64,000 bases of DNA from Oscheius onirici (Eukaryota; Nematoda; Chromadorea; Rhabditida; Rhabditidae), in contig OW051468.1 in NCBI GenBank assembly GCA_932521025.1, positions 2,294,064 to 2,358,063 on the forward strand, read 5' to 3'. The position numbers and the translations under genes are program-made. This document shows positions 49,505 to 61,800 of this stretch, piece by piece (the stretch's first letter is position 1; every line of letters begins with the position of its first letter). Below the pieces are notes generated by a model, which ran no database searches, was not told the origin of the DNA, and was given only the letters and a program-made list of their open reading frames with translations.

Positions 49505-49716
49505 GAGACGAACTGTCAATCAACTTCAAGAAGTAATCTGGTGATAGTCGACCACTTAACTTACAAAAACTGCCTCTCTTACAGTGTTCAGACAGTCAGC
49601 GAGAGTCACAGTCCGAGAGACAATCAGCAACTGATTCGAGTAGAAGAATGGGTCAAAGCGCAGTCTGTTTTCAAAGACGAACTGTCAAGCGAATTCCAGA
49701 AGAAATCTGATGAGAG
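49505..49716 (+). repeat. Direct repeat pair, about 170-bp spacing
   Basis: GACGAACTGTCAATCAACTT... (49505-49547) and GACGAACTGTCAAGCGAATT... (49674-49716) are near-identical over about 43 bases, continuing AGAAG-AATCTGRTGAKAGTC. Confidence 0.75.
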
Positions 49717-50300
49717 TCTAGATCGCTGAACTGTCTCTCCAAGCTCAGAAACTATTCAGTAAGAGTCAGTCTGTTCAGATTCAGAGTGACAGTCCGACCG
49801 AGTACTGACCTTCCCACAGGTAAGATTCCATCCATAAATCGCAAAACTCTCCTTTTCCCTCCTCTCTTATTAGAAAATGACCCTCCAGCTTGGAAGAGAG
49901 AGGTTGGGTGCTAATGGAGTGACCGAGGGTCACTCGGCGCCGACTCGTCGATGCCCACAGGAAATTAGCATACTAGCGATTGGGACGGAGAGCGAGGAAT
50001 AATAAGCCAATTCAATTAGGGAGGAAGCAAAGGGTGGTCACTCACTGAGTGAGAGAGAGAGTCACTGTCCAGTGTGTGAGAGAGAGGGGGATCGGCTTTC
50101 AGAACGGTGAGCCTTCAAAGGCTCCCCCGACGGCCGGCAGGGCAAACAACAAAGTGCGAAAGAGGAAGGAAAAAAGAGCGGGAAAGACTGGACCGCGGTG
50201 GTCTGCCTGGCAGGATTGGGAAAAGCAGGAAAACAGAGAAATGAAAACCAGGGCAACATTTTAATCTTCTCATTTCGACTAGAACAAACAGTTTTTCGAT

Positions 50301-50347
50301 GCTCTACAAAGTTGTAGACCAGGCCGAAATAGACAACTTTCCAGAAC
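50301..50347. repeat. 47-nt palindrome, copy 13
   Basis: Arms GCTCTACAAAGTTGTAG and AGACAACTTTCCAGAAC around the loop. Partly decayed. Confidence 0.7.
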
Positions 50348-51350
50348 ATGACCAGTCTTGAAAACTCATTCCTGACACCAATACCGTAACTATCTCTCAA
50401 GTAAAAAGCATTTGAATGTCCGGAACGTTTTGCATAAAAAATGGGGCATCTCCGTATTTGTTCTGAGGATGAGTCAAGTCCTGATAGCGGAAGGATCAGA
50501 GCGCCGAGACCGAGGATTGTTTACTTCCAGTTACGGGCTGTCCAGAAGGGGGAAGAGGGAACTTTTGGATCGGGACGGTCTCTCAGACTCTCTGTCCCTC
50601 TGTCAGTCTCTGTCAGTCTTTCTGTCTCTGCAAAGGAAAGTCACGTACACATTAGGAAAGTAAGAGGCGAAAAGTGAGAAGGAAAGAGATGTTTGTTGAC
50701 CCCATAGCGACCTAGAGGAGTGATTTTATGCCCGTGTTTGTCTGAGAACAAACAGAGAGACACACACACCCGGTCTTCTTAACTAGTATTCTCTTTCTCT
50801 CGTTTCATAACAAGCCCCAGGGATTCTCTCTCTCTCTCAGTCTGACCTGGAACAGTTGTTTCCCCCCGAACCGAAAGGGCTGTGAACAACGGAGGTAAAG
50901 GTGTAATTGGACCGGGGGTAGATAATTATGGGGGTCGACCTGAAAAGGCACGTTCGGATCCGGTAGTCTCTCTCTCCCAGCACCCTTCGAGCATACGCAA
51001 CACAAAGAGCTTTGACCATCTGCTAGTGGATTAGTTGATGGCAGTTTGGGAACTGGAAGGAATCGGAAGAGGGGGTTCGAATCAGTAGAATCTACCCAGT
51101 ACTCCAGAGAACAGTAGTTCAGAACAGCTTCCAGTTGACAACGGACTGGAGAAGTCTTCTGATCAAGTCACATCAGTAGAATCTACTGGTCAGCGTCCGG
51201 TACTACCAGAGAGTTACAGTACAAGAATAATGACAGTAAAGGGAGAGTCAAGAGTTGAAGAGTCCACAGAAAGGATTTCCAGATGCCAGTACAGGGACAG
51301 AAAAGTGAGAGTAGAAAGTCAACAGGAAAAACTTCTGGTCAAACCCCCAA

Positions 51351-51870
51351 AAGTAGAATCTACCTAGTACAGTTCCCAGTCCAGAACTAGAAGAGAGTTA
51401 CAGTCCAAAATAGCTTCTAGATGACAGTACAGGCACAAAACATCGAGAGTCAGAGAGTATAAGATAAACACACTAACCAGTGCTTTGGTAGATCAGACAA
51501 GAAAAGAGGAGTTTCTGGCGAAGATTCTGTCGAAGTGACTACCAGAGAGCAAGTTTTAGCTAAACTTGTCAAACTTTATCTTCTAGAACAAAGTGGAGGA
51601 TTAGCTACACTTACAAAACAACTTGTTTAGTTTTTGGATAAAAATTGACAAGTTGTGGTAGACTTCGGTAGTCACTTCGACAGAATCTTCGCCAGAAACC
51701 CCCTCGTCTCCCGTCTGCTCTACCAAAACACTGGTGAGTCTGTTTATCTTATACTCTCTAACTCACTGTTCTACGTTTCTATGTCTTTCCTGTACTGTCA
51801 TCTGAAAGCTGTCTTGGACTATAACTCTCTGGTAGTTTTGACTGGGGTGACGACTTGGTAGATTCTACTG
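51351..51870. repeat. Long foldback: 222/225-base arms around a 73-base spacer
   Basis: Left arm 51351-51572 and right arm 51646-51870 are near-complementary throughout. Both contain TAGAATCTACC, GAGAGTTAYAGTCCAA, GATGACAGTACAGG, GAGAGTATAAGATAAACA, TTTGGTAGA, TTTCTGGCGAAGATTCTGTC and GAAGTGACTACC in the same order. A third, direct copy of the outer half starts near 51175 and a shorter piece near 51080. There is no open frame across the arms. Confidence 0.9.
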
Positions 51871-52793
51871 TTGTGGCTCAATTTCAAAGGACTGTGCAGC
51901 AACTCTCTAGAAACAGAGAGAAAGATAAGGGGATCCTACTGACCTGAAGACTACTGTATCTTATCGTCTCTTATCTACTCTACCAAAATCTACTGTATTA
52001 GGATCAGTACAGGACATGGCTCAGACGTCATGTCTCTCTGTACTGTACACCTTTCAACTGCACCTCTCTGCTCAAAAACTACTGAACAGTCTGGACTCTA
52101 GCTTTACTGGAAACAGTTTCTGGATCTCTTGACTACAGTGGGAATCATTTTAGATAGACTGAACTCTCTGGATAGTCTCTGAAACTCTGTGCTTATGAAA
52201 GAGACAGAACCGACTAGTAAAATTCAGAGAGCCCTCTGAACTCTAAGCGACTCTACCAATCCGTCTAATAGCAACAAACCAATCCGGGAAGAGGGTCTTT
52301 GGGAAAGAGGCTGCGAATAGTATGCCTCTCTTTTCGGAGAGAGGAAGCGAGAGGGAGAGAGAGCCAGTTTTGAGTGCGACCTTGTTGGGTAATTGTGGCC
52401 CGAGGTGAGTACATTAGATGAGGAAGTGTCCCCCCTTCGATAATTATCTGAAATTGAGATCACTTCTCTCTTCTTGAGAAGAAACAGTTTTTAATTGTCC
52501 AAAGTGTCAATACAAATCCAAAGACGGAAGATCTCTCTCTCTCCCTGGAACGACCGGAAAATTCCCAATAAATATTGACTCTGGGCCAGACGATCGAGAC
52601 CTTTTTTGACGCGCCTTGAGAGAGACTGGCAGAGTTCTTCAAAATGTGGTGAAAATAGAGGTCGTCGTGTGGCGGCCGATTTTGGTTTGGCTGTGGGAGA
52701 GAGAGAGAGAGTAATGGTCAACAAACAAGAGGGGGACACTGAACCTGAGAAAAGTTTCCCCAGGTATTTTTGGATACAAGACCGCTTCCTCAT

Positions 52794-52840
52794 TTACAGA
52801 AAGATTGTATCTTTTGATCTTGGCTACAACTTTCTAGAAC
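52794..52840. repeat. 47-nt palindrome, copy 14
   Basis: Left arm decayed (TTACAGAAAGATTGTAT), loop with TTTTGATCTT, right arm CTACAACTTTCTAGAAC. Confidence 0.65.
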
Positions 52841-52962
52841 ATCAAAAAGTTGAAAAATGAAGTTTTCTGGTAAAAATCTATAGAAAATCAGAACAACTTT
52901 GTGATAAACCTCAAATTTTGAATGAATGTTTATCACGAGCGCCAATTTTCGCTACGGTTCTT

Positions 52963-53035
52963 GTCACCATGGTCAAGTGGTCAACACGCTGGTCTCTTGG
53001 CCGAACGTCTCGGGTTCGGATCCCCACTGCCATTT
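52963..53035 (+). repeat. Degenerate tRNA-like element 4
   Basis: Plus strand with A box TGGTCAAGTGG and B box GGTTCGGATCC in tRNA spacing, followed by TTTTT. The D-arm region is credible but the T stem (CTCGG against TCCCC) does not pair, so it is a relic. Confidence 0.6.
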
Positions 53036-53938
53036 TTAGCCTTTTTTGGTGTGGAAATTTTGCCTTTCTTTTCGTTTTTAAGCTTTTAAACAGTCCGCTT
53101 TTCAAACCATCTCCCTTTTCCTCGAATTAATCAAAGCCAAACCGTCTACATCTGTCCATCTGAGAGCCGGTTCTTTTGGGATCCAAAACTCTTTCTCTCT
53201 CTGTCTGTCCTCGTACAGTCTCCACTCTTATCCGGGCCACCTGTGGTTTACGGCGCGACCGGCAGATGGACCGTGGTCTCTCTCTGTATGGATGCCGTTT
53301 ATGGGCTGCAGCTGCATGTGCCCAGAAAGAGAGAGAGGGTCATTCATTACGAACGAGGGCATCTCTGACCGATGACACTGTCTCGTTGAATATTCCAATC
53401 TCGGATTAATTATGTCTCAGATAGCATCAGGGTTTGAAAAACGCGGGATGAGTTTCCGGTGAATCAGACCGAGAAAAAGAGACAGGTGCAGCAGGTGGCC
53501 ATAAGAGACAGAGTGAGACATAACACGCAATCTTGTACACGGGTTGAGTAGATTGTCAAGGGATCCTAACAGCTAAACAGTTCGGAATGAAATGTGCGTG
53601 ACAAGGACGTTTAAAAATGTCGTGACTCTACGTAAGATTTACTACTATCTGAAAGGGAAAAGTCCGGGTAAACAGAGAAGATGGTTACGGTACAAACTCA
53701 GCTTGCGTCAGAACTGAAAGGCTAGGGTTTAAAAATGTAGTCTGTATTAAATACTTGGTCAAACCACTAACAACAAGCCTTTCTGTTTCGCGCCATTTTT
53801 GATCAAATCACTTCGACAGAGTATTCACTGTTAGCGTACTATTTGGGTGATAAATCTCTCCAAAAAAATGTAAAGGACAACGGATTCATTGATCAACAGA
53901 CTACGTTTATATAAAAGATGGACCTCAGCGCTGTGAAA

Positions 53939-53964
53939 TTAAAAAAAAAAAAAAAAAAAAAAAA
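53939..53964 (+). repeat. Poly-A tract of about 26 A
   Basis: An uninterrupted A run in the desert. No retroposed gene is recognisable upstream of it. Confidence 0.9.
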
Positions 53965-54374
53965 CTTGATTACCGTAACAGTAATGAGAACGGTATTGAA
54001 CGAAAAAGTTCAAAAATTGGTTAAAAACATAAGGCATTACTTCTAGCTCTAACAAGAAGAAGGAACTCTGAGTTAAAACTGTTACGCAGCCATCAATTGA
54101 TAGAAAGTTAGTTGATCAAAACACGAAATTACTTCTTTTTTTTAGAAACAGTAGGAGACAGCCTTGACCCCAAGTTACTTGTGTTTCTGTGTTTTGAAAC
54201 CGGGGTCAACGATGGGGAAATAGTTTGAACTGCTAGCTACTTCTAAATTGCTGTAAGAGTAACGATTCTAATAGGAAAACTGTCATGTTACTTCAAAGAA
54301 GAATGACAACCAGAGAGACAATTTTATTGTCTTTCATTTGTTGATAACAAGAAAGCATTTTTAAGCTTTGTGAC

Positions 54375-54421
54375 GTTCTGCAAAGTTGTAGTGACGACAA
54401 AACTCTACAATTTTGTAGAAC
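54375..54421. repeat. 47-nt palindrome, copy 15 (G-U compensated)
   Basis: Arms GTTCTGCAAAGTTGTAG and CTACAATTTTGTAGAAC pair at all 17 positions if two G-U pairs are allowed, as in RNA. Loop TGACGACAAAACT. Confidence 0.85.
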
Positions 54422-57400
54422 ACATCTAGACTGGAAAGTTACGTCTTCTAGCTGAAGAATGAACAAGAAGGAGTGTGCTTCTCTTCAAAGGTTTCTGTCA
54501 CACCTGTCCACTACTCAATAGACTCTCAGTCTCTCCTCCACTCGACCAAGTTCACATTCTTTGCTATCTGTTGCGTAAAGAGACGGCAGGTCAAACTCTC
54601 TGCGGGATTTCGCGCCAAAAACCCCAAGCGACCGTCCTTGACTGTGCTCTGGCGTTTGAATGGGGTAGCGCGCGAATGATATGAGTGACAGAATGGGAGT
54701 GGAAATTAAAGCATGAATTAGGTGCCAAGAACGAAGAGGCTTTTGGAGGGACTGTTTATTTATTCAAGCATTATAACATGAGCACAGGCTATAAGTGGCA
54801 AACTGACATCCTATGCCTGTTTATTTGGACAAGACGTCGAGCGGGAAAGGGAGCGAGAACACTGCAACAAGCCGTATACGTAAGGGAAAGAGAGAGGGTA
54901 CTAACAGGATCCAGACATCATCTGATTTAGGAAAAGACTCTGAATTTATTCTTGTCTTTTTGTCCAACTGTCTCTCTGTCCTTGTCCCTTTGCTTCTCAG
55001 ACTCTCTGGCTCTCCCTGGTTCTATGTCTCTCAAGTTCTTTGATCCGCTGTCAGCGGAAATCTCTCCTGGTAGCGAAGGGGACTCTTACACGGCGAGACA
55101 ATGGACTCCGTCACAATGGTAGTTGACCCTTGGCGGTCAACCAAGACTACCAAAGAAAGAGACTATATAATCACATTACGGCCTTTCGGATGAGGGACAA
55201 GGGGACCGACAAGGCCCTCGGATTATGGTCAATTGATGACAACGGGGGCTCTATAGTGGGAACAACAGTTGGGATTGGAGAGGGGAGCTAATAATGATTG
55301 TTAGAGTAGTTCGGAGGATCTGTTTGTTTCTCAGACTGAGTACAAGAAACAGTGCCGGTGAGACTGGTAACTATTATAATTCAGGACAGATAAGTGAGAG
55401 TAGAGAGTCAGTTGGATAAGAATCCAGTTCAGTGCAGCCCGAGTGATACTGTACTTTTTTGTAGAGTTAGTTCAGATTAGTAAGAGTACAGTGGAAATGA
55501 GAAAACCAAGAGTTCAGTTCAGATAGGATAGGGTACACGGTCAGAGAGTGGGACAGGACAGTTGTTTAGTTAAATTGAAAAACTTGAAAATACAGTGACA
55601 GTAAGTTCAGTTCAGAAAAGTTAGAATACAGGAACAGTGAAGGGAAGAGACGTAAGTTCAGCTCAAAGTAAAGTCAAGAGTCATAAAAATCCATCCAGTT
55701 CAGTTCAGACGAGAGTTCACCTCAGAATTTCTGAGCTCTTTCAGTCTTCGAAATCCTCTCTGCCACGACCCTCCATCTAGTTCAGTTCAGACATCCAGAA
55801 CTTTCCAAACTTTTCCAGTTCTAAAATCTCTCTCCCACAGACTCTCCCGTCCCGACGGTCACAACGCATTGTGTCCGAATTAGGCGGCTGAATAGCAGAT
55901 GGACACAGGGAGAGTAATTGCCGAGAGAGAGTCACGATCCTGTCAGGATTTGGGGGACCTCCACACTTTTCTGTACTCTCCTTCTCTGTGTAATTGACGT
56001 GAGTCACACAAAATTTTACGAGGACCGATTAGCGAAAGCTCTGACACATGTTGCTAATGACTGTGAAGGCTGCGGCGGCGTCTCTTTTGAGGACGAAAGG
56101 GAGGCCAACCTCTCAAAATATCCTGTGCTCTCTCTCTCGAATAATTACGCTTCTACGAAGACAAAAGGAGTTCAGCCGAAGGACTAGTATTAGCACCCAG
56201 AGAGACAGCAGTTTTCGCGCCTCGACCCAGCCATATCGTGCTGTCAGATCTCGACAGACTGCTAATCGTCTTGTCCAGATAAAAATCACCGATACGGGTC
56301 ATCGAAGCGTAACAAGTACATCTAGCCCCAGTCCCAATACTAATTACCACCCAGCAGCCTCTCTCGCTACCAACTGGGCAGTTTTACTGGGAAGGGACCG
56401 ACTCTCTAAAGAAATGGTTCAGATGACCTGACTCGAAGACTCTTGGACTGTAGAAAGATGCATAATGCTGAACCAGAAGTCTGTGAGATAACAGTCATAA
56501 GGACCAGTCCAGTCCAGACGTGACAGTATATTTCAATGATTCTGAACTCTTCCAGTTCCACGACCATTTGGCTATTCATTCTTCTCGACTCTCCATCTAG
56601 ATCAGTTCAGACGAGACAGTTCATCTAGAACTTTCCAAACTCATCCAGTTCAGAGATAATACTGGTTCAGTTTGTGTCTCAAGACTGTATAGTCAGTGAA
56701 GAGTTTTATCAGAAGTGTTTTCGAATCAAACAGCTGAGCTCCGGCAGATTACAGTTGCTTGAGAGGAGATGGTTTTTCAGGAGAATTCCTACTGATGTTT
56801 ATTAGAAATGGTTAGAGAAAGATTCTGAACATATAGTAAAACACACTGTTCCAGCCTGAACAGTCGGTTCAGAGTCTCTTCGGTTCTAATGTTAAACGTG
56901 CAGGTACTCAATCAGAGAGTCTGTACAGGACCACGATTTGATTTAGAAAAGCATCTGACTACCTGATGGTACTAATTCAGACACAGTAGGACTGAACCAA
57001 TGGTTTCTGATTGAAAAGACGTCAGAATAAATATTACAACTGTCTCTCTTCTTTACAGTACTTCCAACGTCCCAAGGAAAAGGGTTGTTTATCACCACGA
57101 GATTCAGTGATTAAGGAATTGGGAACCGTCTGACAGAAAAAAAGAGCTGTCTGAAAGATTCAGCTCCAGTTACTGAGTCGAATTCAGTACTTTCTACTGC
57201 TTCTTGACTACTACGGCAATTTTTGGAACCCAGAAAGTCTTGAAATATACTGCTGTTAACTGTTCCAGATTCCCAGCTCCCAACAAGTAAGTACAAGTTC
57301 TTGATGTTTAGATATTCTACACCTGACATGTTTAAGACACGACCTCTGTAAGGGTCAAGCGCCTGACCAGCTGTGTGTGTGGTCGAGGATTAGCACACCT

Positions 57401-58730
57401 GCTCGACCTATGTCACACAAATCAGTAGGTGAAATCAGTAGAAGCTAAACCTGATAGAACCAGCCACAGGTCTTTTTCCTCCAATCGATTTGCCTCCCAA
57501 ACCAATAATTAGAGACACCTGTCCTTTTCCACAACAGTCAGTCATCACTCTCTGGTTACGGTCATTTACGGGCCGGGCACTACGACGACGGATAATTGAC
57601 AGCCTTGAAATAACACAGTAATTGTCACCACCGGAGAGGGATGACCTTATCAGGAATACTGGATCGGGTGACTAATCCGGGAGGGGTTGTGTAAAAGAAT
57701 TTCACAACCAATCAGATGAGTGGCTGAGGGACCGGTTGAGCAAAGGAGTTGGGAAATAGGGTGCTTTTACGAAATGGAGACGGGATGAAACGGAATGGGG
57801 ACCAATGAGTTCAGGGACAAAGGGGCCGAGGGACAGAGAGACAAGCATTCAGTTCTGGTATTGCGAGATGTGTCTGGAGACAAGTTCAAAATCGCCTAAC
57901 CTTGACTGATTTAGTTCTGGCTGAAATATTTGTTCGAATGAAGAGGAATTCTCATGCTTCCGGTACGGTTCCTGAAAATTAACGGAAGAGTGAGCCATCG
58001 ATAAATGTGTTGAGTTTCGATGCATGCGAGTCACTCTCAATAGTCGTTTTTGGCGCGAAGAAGAGAATTATCAGTCTTCCCCTAATGACTCCTCGGCTCT
58101 CCAAGAACTATACCAAACACCACTGTGGATTCAAGGAGGTACCCAAAGAACCGGGGGAAACCGAGCATGACACCGTCTTTCGAAGTTGTGACGGATTCAC
58201 AACTGACTGCCACTTTGCCGTCTCTCTTTTTTTTTAAAGAACGCACGCTACTGTTCGCACTGTCAACTGTCCGACTGTTCTGTCAAAATGTCAAAAGCAC
58301 CTGTTAGAGAGCAACTAGAAGACGACCTTTGGACAAGGCGACTCTGACGAAACGGACTTCGAAGGAGCACATCTTACAGCTTCGACTCGTCTTGACATGT
58401 CGAGAACAAAGTATGTTAGTTTAGTTTTAATACGTTTCTAGACCAGACAGCGCGGCTTTTGAAATTTCTTGACGCTTGACACCTATGACGAAGTTTCATT
58501 GTGCTTGCATAGTTTTTAACAATAGGTCTCTCTATCTGGTTGCTGTTCACTTTTCAATGGAACAGTTCTTGTACTGTCAGAAGAGTCTGTATCCAATGCC
58601 TACCAACTCAGTTGTACTCTTCAACTACCAGAAGAGGTACTAATTTCTTGTCTATTCGATTTGGCGAAAGTATTTACTCACAGGACAGAGAAAGAGGTTT
58701 ATAGATCTACAGTTGAAAAAAAAACCATAA

Positions 58731-58736
58731 TTTATT
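58731..58736 (-). terminator. AATAAA poly(A) signal candidate of the BPI gene
   Basis: AATAAA on the minus strand about 150 bases past the stop codon at 58882. Confidence 0.5.
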
Positions 58737-58881
58737 TTCTGAGGCAAATGAGCAATCGACAGGACGAGTTCTTCTGAGTTATACACTGGGGGAAAGACAA
58801 AGAATGTACAGACAATGAAACGGCAAGAAAGTTACGGGATACCCGCGTCGCGAAGTGGCATTCTCTGACTATGTATCGGTT

Positions 58882-61800
58882 TTAGCATTGTCCACTGCCG
58901 GCCAGCTGACCGATCAGTGTCGGAGAGACGGTGAAATCACTGGCCACATAGAGCCCGTGTTCCACAATTCGGAACGTCGGATTGATGACGTTCAGTGGCA
59001 GACCGCCGAGGTTGGAAGGAATGTTCAGGACGATGCCCTTGCCCAGAGCGTCGTTGGCAAGCTTCTGGAGCAGTTCCTTTCCGAGATTGCCCAAATTGTC
59101 GAGGGCGTCTTGTGGCAGACCGAGGGTTCCGGCACGATCGGACAGCTTGAGCTGGGTGATTTCGGCAGAGCCAGAAATTCTGTTGCCCTGGACTTGGGCA
59201 GCAATAACGACGGTGGCAGCAATAGTGATAGTTCCGACCTGTAAATGGAGTTTTATCAATGACACACACAGCGGTTTCGCACCGCTCCATGCACGGTTGG
59301 CCGAGTGGTCTAAGGCGCCAGACTCAAGCCGCGAGCTTGCCATGTAACAGTGGTTCGGGTCTTCTGGTCCTCGTATGAGGGCGTGAGTTCAAATCTCACA
59401 TCGTGCAAAAATTTTGCTTTTTTTTTGCTGAAGGTGAGACAAAATTTTGGAGGGGTTTGCAACATTCAATTTTTTTGGACTTTCAGAGAATCGACGGAAA
59501 TACACACAGCGGTGTATTACTTATACTGGCTCTTTTAGAGACAGTTAGATCGTAACTTGATCTTACGGCATTCCAGAGTCAGGGTCAGAATCAAAGTAAA
59601 GCCTCCTCATTGTTCCTTTCTGAATCTGACGAAAAAAATGATACAGTATGTACTGTCCATGCAGAGTCTCACCCCCAAAATCCAGTCAAAAAATCTTCCA
59701 ATTAGCAAAGAGTCACTGAACTCTACACTCTCTATCCAGACCCCTCACCTTATTGTTCGTTCCATCAATGTAGATCTCAGCATCTGCAATCAGATCCAAG
59801 ATGGCGCTGCCTCCCTTAGCCTGACTGAGAATGACAGAAGGAGCTCTGACAGTACGGAGCTGGATCGCAATCTTCTGGTTCGGGTACTTTTCCCTGAAAT
59901 TTTAAGAAAATCTAATGTAAGAAAGGGTCATTACCTAACAGCGGGAAGGATATCTCCAAAGCAGATGCCCAGATCAGCCAATCCGCCTCCAGCATCTCCG
60001 TCCTGTCTTCTCTTTCGGTACTTTCTAGCCGATTTGGAGAGAGCAGCTCCTCTCTTGGATCTCTTCAAAAGGAATGTTCTGGCAGCCGAGAGAACTTTTC
60101 TTCTCCTTCTGGTACTGTTCTCCTCGTCCTCGAGATCAGTTCCCTCCAAATCATCCTCATCGTCACTGCAAGTAGTCTTCAACAGTTCTCCGATCTTCGG
60201 GGTATCGGGACCAATTCTGAAGCTCAAGAACTGCTTCCTGTGGAGGTGATAGAAGAGCGAGTTGATGGTATAGTCGGAGACGATGAATTCGGCCATGTGG
60301 TTGTCGTAGGCGGAGGGGAAGGCCAGAGGGAAGGGGTAGAATGGAGTTCCACCTTGTCCGTAGGGACTGAACTCTCCGGTCAGGTCGATGGTAAAGTCAT
60401 TGGAAGTGGCGGAGGCTTGGATCAACTGGATTCCGAGGTAAATGTCGTTAAGTTTGGTCTGAAAGATGACTGACTGACTGACTGACTGACTGACTGACTG
60501 ACTGACTGACTGACTGACTGACTGACTGACTGACTGACTGACTGACTGACTGACTGACTGACTGACTGACTGACTGACTGACTGACTGACTGACTGACTG
60601 ACTGACTGACTGACTGACTGACTGACTGACTGACTGACTGACTGACTGACTGACTGACTGACTGACTGACTGACTGACTGACTGACTGACTGACTGACTG
60701 ACTGACCAAATCAAGATGAGCAGCCAGCTGCTTGATCACAGAGACCGGATCATCAGCTTGAGCAGCCAGAGGACACTTGGAGCAGGAAGGAGGACCTTCG
60801 TTCGGGGCCATAGCTCCAGGAACCTGAACATTTACCTAGAATCAAGGTTCAAAAACCCGTCCTACCGGTGGAGGAGGAGGAATTCTGGGTCCAGCTCCAG
60901 GCTTGGCCAAAGCTGTCGTCAATCCACCGACCACTCCGACAGAACTGGGACCGGCAGAGATTGGAGCCTGGTAGGATTGAACCTGAGGCTGATAAACCGG
61001 TGGCGGAGCCTGGTACAATTGTCGAGGAGCCTGAGGCTGCTGGTAAATCTGCTGGGGAGCCTGTTGTGGCTGGTATTGGGGCTGCGGCTGAGGCTGGAAG
61101 ACTTGCTGAGGTGCCTGAGGAGCCTGTTGGTAGGCAGCCTGAGGGATGGCCGGTGGCGGAGCTTGGTAGATCTGCTGGGGAGCGGTATTGTGACGAGCCT
61201 GACGATTGACGACTTGCTGCAGAATTTGACGCTGGATGGCCTGACGCTTGGCACGATGGGCGGGAACGTAGAGCTGTAAAAATTGAGAGTCACTGTCAGT
61301 CTCCGAAACTCACCACTTTGCGAACATTTCCTTGACTACTGTAGGCAATGGCTCGGTAAGTTCTGAGTCTCTGAGTAGCCAAAGGAGACAGTTGTCGCGA
61401 AACTCCGGCAGTCTGTCCAGTGGCATACTGTACCACGGCAGCACGAGCCGCAACACGTCCTCCCTGAACGTAGCCCGGCTGAGGAGCCACAGGAGCAGCC
61501 TGAGGGGCCGGTTGGACAGGTGGAGCTGGGGCAGCAGGCTGCTGGTAGGAAGCCTGAGGAATCTGAGGAGAAGCAGGAGCCGGTGGAGCTGCAGCTCCAT
61601 AGGCTCCTGTAGGTATCTGAGGAGCTGGTCCTGGACCAACGGAAGCAGCTGGGGCACTGACAGAGGCAGAGGGAAGGGCTGTGGCTCCGGAACAACGAGT
61701 CTGACAGTACTGTTGACTGGGCTGGCTTCCGCCTCCACCGAGACCTAGAGCTCCTCCGAAGAGTTGGAGCATTTGAGAGAGGGCGACGGATTGGGGAAGT

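Larger units (their letters stand above)
44598..58881. other. 14-kb gene desert upstream of mex-3 with decayed repeats
   Basis: No exon with credible splice context or family resemblance is present on either strand, and all open frames are short. The sequence is dominated by purine-rich simple sequence (GAGAGTCAGAGAC words, densest at 46030-46300), TACTGTA/CAGTTCAG words, five 47-nt palindromes, two tRNA-like elements and a long foldback. It presumably carries mex-3 and possibly BPI-gene regulatory DNA, but no specific element can be shown. Confidence 0.6.

Noticed and set aside
53939-53964. Poly-A tail of a processed pseudogene
   Set aside because: No recognisable coding sequence or target-site duplication lies upstream of the A run.
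59557-60249. 230-codon plus-strand frame
   Set aside because: It is antisense to BPI exons 7 and 8, and crosses their intron.
60422-60811. Ser-Val-Ser-Gln repeat protein on the minus strand
   Set aside because: It is the (GTCA)60 intron read through; the donor and acceptor at its ends join two BPI-domain exons in frame.
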